From NCBI GenBank assembly GCA_030587435.1, contig JAUQZC010000092.1, positions 1 through 16,768 of the forward strand: DNA of 16,768 nucleotides. Reading direction: 5' to 3'. The translations under genes and the position numbers were made by a program. Shown piece by piece: positions 14,603 through 16,768 of this stretch (position 1 is its first letter; every line of letters begins with the position of its first letter). Below the pieces are notes generated by a model. It made no database searches and was not told where the DNA came from. It worked only from the letters and a program-made list of their open reading frames with translations. Source of the DNA: Candidatus Baldrarchaeota archaeon. GTDB taxonomy: Archaea; Asgardarchaeota; Baldrarchaeia; Baldrarchaeales; DXJG01.

Positions 14603-14790
14603 TGTGGATATAAGTTTGTCGTTGTTTTTGATCTTCTTTTTAAGTGTTTGTGTGTTTCTTTGAATTCTCTTTTATGGGGTTTCTTTTCGAATCTAATCAG
14701 CGGCTTTGTATATTTAAAGTTAAGGTTGAATATGTGTGGTATGATTGGAGTATTTTTGCGTGTATATGTGGGGTTGTGTAGGTTTTGCTG
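14603..14790. other. G/T-rich spacer between tRNA-Thr(TGT) and pgk
   Basis: No gene is seen. The plus strand is strongly T- and G-rich, a bias that continues into the 3' half of pgk and contrasts sharply with the A/C-rich sequence on the other side of the tRNA. On the minus strand, in the sense of pgk, this is A/C-rich and offers no clear T-run terminator. Confidence 0.5.
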
Positions 14791-16020
14791 TTAGTGGAGG
14801 GTTTTGTGTCGTTTTGCTGCATTTGTTAGTGCTTCTATTACTGGTAGTTTTTGTCCTGCTAGGAGTGATAGGGCTGCTCCTCCGCCTGTGGATATGTGGT
14901 TGATTTTTGTGTTTAGGTTTAGTATGTTTGCTATGGCTCCTAGGTGTCCTCCTCCTATTACTTTGTAGGCTTTTGAGTTTGCTATTGAGTGTAGGATTTC
15001 TGTTGTTCCTATGGCGTATTGTCTTTCTTCGAATATTCCTGCTGGTCCGTTTGCTACTATGGTTGCTGCGTTTGATAGTATTTTTGAGTAGTGTATGATT
15101 GTGTTTATTCCTATGTCTTTTATTTGTCCTTTTACTGGTAGTTTGTCTATGGGTACTTCCATTCTTTCGTTGTTTATTTCTACTGCTACGTCTTTTGGCA
15201 GTTCTATTGCGTCTCTGTATTTTTCTAGTATGGTTTTTGCTTTGTTTTTTAGTTTTTCGAATCCTGGTAATGTATGTTTGTTTTCTTCCCCGATGTCGTA
15301 TCCTGCCGCTTCTAGGAATATGTTTGCGAGTAACCCTCCCAGTAGTATTTTGTCTGCTTTTCCTTTTTTGAGTGCTGTTAGCATTATTTCCATTTTGTCT
15401 GGTACTTTTGCTCCCCCTAGAAAGAATACGCAGGGTTTTTCTGGGTTTTGTAATACTTTTTTTAGTGCTTTTAGTTCTTTTTCCATAAGCCTTCCTGCAA
15501 CGGTTGGTAGTACTTCTGCGAAGCCTACAAGTGATGGTTGGGATCTGTGTATGGCTGCAAAAGCGTCGTTTACGAATAGGTCGAAGAAGTGTGCTAGTTT
15601 TCTGACAAGATGGGTTCTTGCAAGAACTTTTGGTGGAGCTTCGATGTTTTCTTCCGAATAGAATCTAACGTTTTCTAAGACAAGTATTTTTCCTGGTGGC
15701 AGTTTTCTTATTTCTTTTCTTGCTGCTGGGCCAAATATGTCATCTATAAATTTTACTCGATCACCCAGATATTTTTTTAGTATTCGTACATGAGGTTCAA
15801 GTGAGGTAAAATCTTTTTTCCCTGGTCTGCTTTGATGGGACATTAGGACTACTGCTGCATCTTCTAGGTCTTTGAGAGTGATGAGTATGGCTTTTATTCT
15901 TGAATCGTCTAAAATTGTTAATGTTTCTGGGTCTATGGGAGAATTTATGTCAACTCTGAGAAGCACTTTTTTCCCCGATACCTCAACGTCGTCCAGTGTT
16001 AGAAATTCGAATTCATGCAA
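14791..16020 (-). CDS. pgk: Phosphoglycerate kinase, archaeal type
   Basis: Pgk interconverts 1,3-bisphosphoglycerate plus ADP with 3-phosphoglycerate plus ATP in glycolysis and gluconeogenesis. The 409-residue protein has RVDINSP (22-28), the substrate site SHQSRPG (61-67), LENVRF (115-120), NDAFAAIHRS (151-160), GGAKVPDK (202-209), NGPAGIFEE and the C-terminal GGGHLGAIAN loop typical of archaeal enzymes, where bacterial ones read GGGDS. The start is TTG at 16018-16020, supported by GAGGGG at 16027-16032, six bases upstream; the nearby ATG (16014-16016) is out of frame. The coding strand is unusually A/C-rich toward its 3' end, unlike the purine-rich coding strands of endA and PINA, and this tracks distance from the tRNA gene. 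Confidence 0.96.
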   Translation of the reverse strand: MHEFEFLTLDDVEVSGKKVLLRVDINSPIDPETLTILDDSRIKAILITLKDLEDAAVVLMSHQSRPGKKDFTSLEPHVRILKKYLGDRVKFIDDIFGPAARKEIRKLPPGKILVLENVRFYSEENIEAPPKVLARTHLVRKLAHFFDLFVNDAFAAIHRSQPSLVGFAEVLPTVAGRLMEKELKALKKVLQNPEKPCVFFLGGAKVPDKMEIMLTALKKGKADKILLGGLLANIFLEAAGYDIGEENKHTLPGFEKLKNKAKTILEKYRDAIELPKDVAVEINNERMEVPIDKLPVKGQIKDIGINTIIHYSKILSNAATIVANGPAGIFEERQYAIGTTEILHSIANSKAYKVIGGGHLGAIANILNLNTKINHISTGGGAALSLLAGQKLPVIEALTNAAKRHKTLH

Positions 16021-16055
16021 TTCTTACCCCTCTTCATCGTTTCATGTATTTTATG

Positions 16056-16069
16056 TCGGATTTAAAGGG
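16056..16069 (-). promoter_or_regulatory. TATA box of pgk
   Basis: On the minus strand, CCCTTTAAATCCG lies about 40-50 bases upstream of the TTG start. Transcription would begin near 16037, leaving a leader of about 17 bases containing GAGGGG. A second TATA-like ATAAAATAC at about 16044-16052 is closer but would leave almost no leader. Confidence 0.5.
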
Positions 16070-16192
16070 GCTCCGTAATAAAAGCCATTTTACTTTAAAT
16101 TGTGAAGTTTGATATAAGGATTTTAGTTTGACGCAAGAACTAAGTTGACACTGTCTACAGCTTAAATATAAAGACCGAGAACGGGTGTGTTT

Positions 16193-16359
16193 TGGTGCCG
16201 GGGCCGGGATTTTCGTGCCTAGACCAACAAGTCTAGGCAATTCGAACCCGGGACCTCCGGATGTCACAGGAAGGGACTATAAATTCCTGTACCCTATGAG
16301 TTTCGCCCTTGGTAGTGTATTTTTAGTCCGGCGCTCCAACCAGGCTGAGCTACCCCGGC
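16193..16359 (-). tRNA. Elongator tRNA-Met(CAT) with three introns; CCA encoded
   Basis: The acceptor GCCGGGG (16353-16359) pairs with CCCCGGC (16197-16203). The discriminator is A, and CCA is encoded at 16193-16195. The D-arm GCTC-AGCCTGGTTG-GAGC is intact. The anticodon stem is CCGGA (16327-16331) with TCCGG (16257-16261). Between them lie intron A (about 26 bases, 16301-16326), the loop exon CTCATA (16295-16300, anticodon CAT) and intron B (about 32 bases, 16263-16294, at position 37/38, with an ACAGGAA/TTCCTGT stem). In the T-loop a third insert of about 31 bases (16210-16240) has a perfect 9-bp hairpin, TGCCTAGAC/GTCTAGGCA. Removing all three gives a perfect 78-nucleotide elongator tRNA-Met. 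tRNA-Ile with a modified CAT anticodon is the alternative, but the acceptor and stem sequences fit Met better. Confidence 0.93.
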
Positions 16360-16768
16360 ACCTCTAGGAGATTCCGCAAACATTTCAATGTTAGTTATTA
16401 TTTTGTTCCTTACTTAAGTTTGCTGCTATATTTAGGTTTCTTATGAGACAAGGATAATATTATCTTTAATGTATATTTTGCAATGTGAGAATTAAAATGG
16501 GAGTAATGTGCGAAGCACGGTGCATGGGATGTATTTCGTCTATTTTATAGAAAATTGTGTTGAATGATTTTATAAAGAGTATTTTCCTACAGATACGATA
16601 CGATGTAATACATTAAAATTTTGTATTTGGTCAATAACCTTGTTTTAAACCATTTATGTTTTTGATATTATTGATTATTAAATTGCTATATTTGTTAACC
16701 TTTGAACTGCAGTTAAATAATGTAAAAAGTAAATTGGTAAAGTTAACTGATGGTTTGCGGTTTTAAAA
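16360..16768. other. Right-edge intergenic region without a recognisable gene
   Basis: No credible coding region or RNA gene is seen in these 409 bases. The sequence is AT-rich and, next to the tRNA, T/G-biased on the plus strand. A 17-codon frame at 16498-16551 (with a CEARCMGC stretch) is too short to support. Small features are the hairpin GTGC-GAA-GCAC near 16508 and a GATAC tandem repeat near 16592. The tRNA-Met promoter should lie at about 16385-16405, where only weak TATA-like sequence is present. Confidence 0.5.

Noticed and set aside
14907..15661. Plus-strand Leu- and Ser-rich open frames opposite pgk
   Set aside because: They lie fully inside the clear pgk gene; the odd composition follows from the local strand bias.
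16034..16367. Open frames on both strands across 16034-16267 and 16185-16367
   Set aside because: They cover tRNA-Met and the pgk promoter; the peptides are translations of tRNA sequence.
16498..16551. Seventeen-codon frame with CEARCMGC
   Set aside because: Too short, with no ribosome-binding site or homologue recognised; likely chance.
1..16768. CRISPR arrays, rRNA genes and complete insertion sequences
   Set aside because: No regularly spaced repeats, rRNA sequence or intact transposase with terminal repeats was seen on either strand.

Overview
The window comes from an AT-rich archaeon. It carries the archaeal RNA polymerase pair rpoH-rpoB, an archaeal tRNA-splicing endonuclease, a PINA-type PIN/ATPase, an archaeal-type phosphoglycerate kinase, TATA boxes about 25-30 bases upstream of genes, short leaders with GGTG/GGAGG ribosome-binding sites, and tRNA genes full of small introns. 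The combination suggests a TACK-lineage (Thermoproteota-like) organism, possibly thermophilic; the exact group cannot be fixed from this sequence.

Layout. 1-474 (minus): rpoB (first 28 codons only) and rpoH with its promoter. 607-704 (minus): tRNA-Asp. 983-3253: a GfcR-like HTH/phosphoribosyltransferase regulator (plus) running into mtnA and a HycI-type hydrogenase maturation protease (minus, overlapping). 3333-5564 (plus): endA and PINA. 5569-7054 (minus): rpiA and an unknown membrane-anchored protein. 7255-7359 (plus): tRNA-Thr(GGT). 7545-12651: a propionyl/acyl-CoA module, with methylmalonyl-CoA mutase large subunit (plus) facing an apparent minus-strand operon of methylmalonyl-CoA epimerase, acyl-CoA dehydrogenase, etfB and etfA. 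12774-13104 (minus): tRNA-Leu(TAA) and tRNA-Pro(TGG). About 13390-14430 (plus): a decayed coding region, perhaps transposon-derived. 14444-14568 (minus): tRNA-Thr(TGT). 14791-16020 (minus): pgk. 16193-16359 (minus): tRNA-Met(CAT). 16360-16768: no gene seen.

How it fits together. The acyl-CoA dehydrogenase would pass electrons to the EtfAB pair, while epimerase and mutase connect (methyl)malonyl-CoA to succinyl-CoA, pointing to branched-chain, odd-chain or propionate-type acyl-CoA metabolism. RpiA, Pgk, MtnA and the GfcR-like regulator are sugar-phosphate and salvage functions.

Most striking is RNA processing. All six tRNA genes are interrupted, by about eleven introns in all, most at non-canonical sites (D-arm, anticodon-loop 5' side, variable region, T-loop). 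tRNA-Met appears to have three. The same window encodes a full-length EndA whose catalytic histidine position is a valine, so it may be the structural half of a heteromeric, broad-specificity splicing enzyme. A second unusual signal is compositional: the plus strand changes from A/C-rich to G/T-rich across several tRNA genes whichever way the tRNA points.
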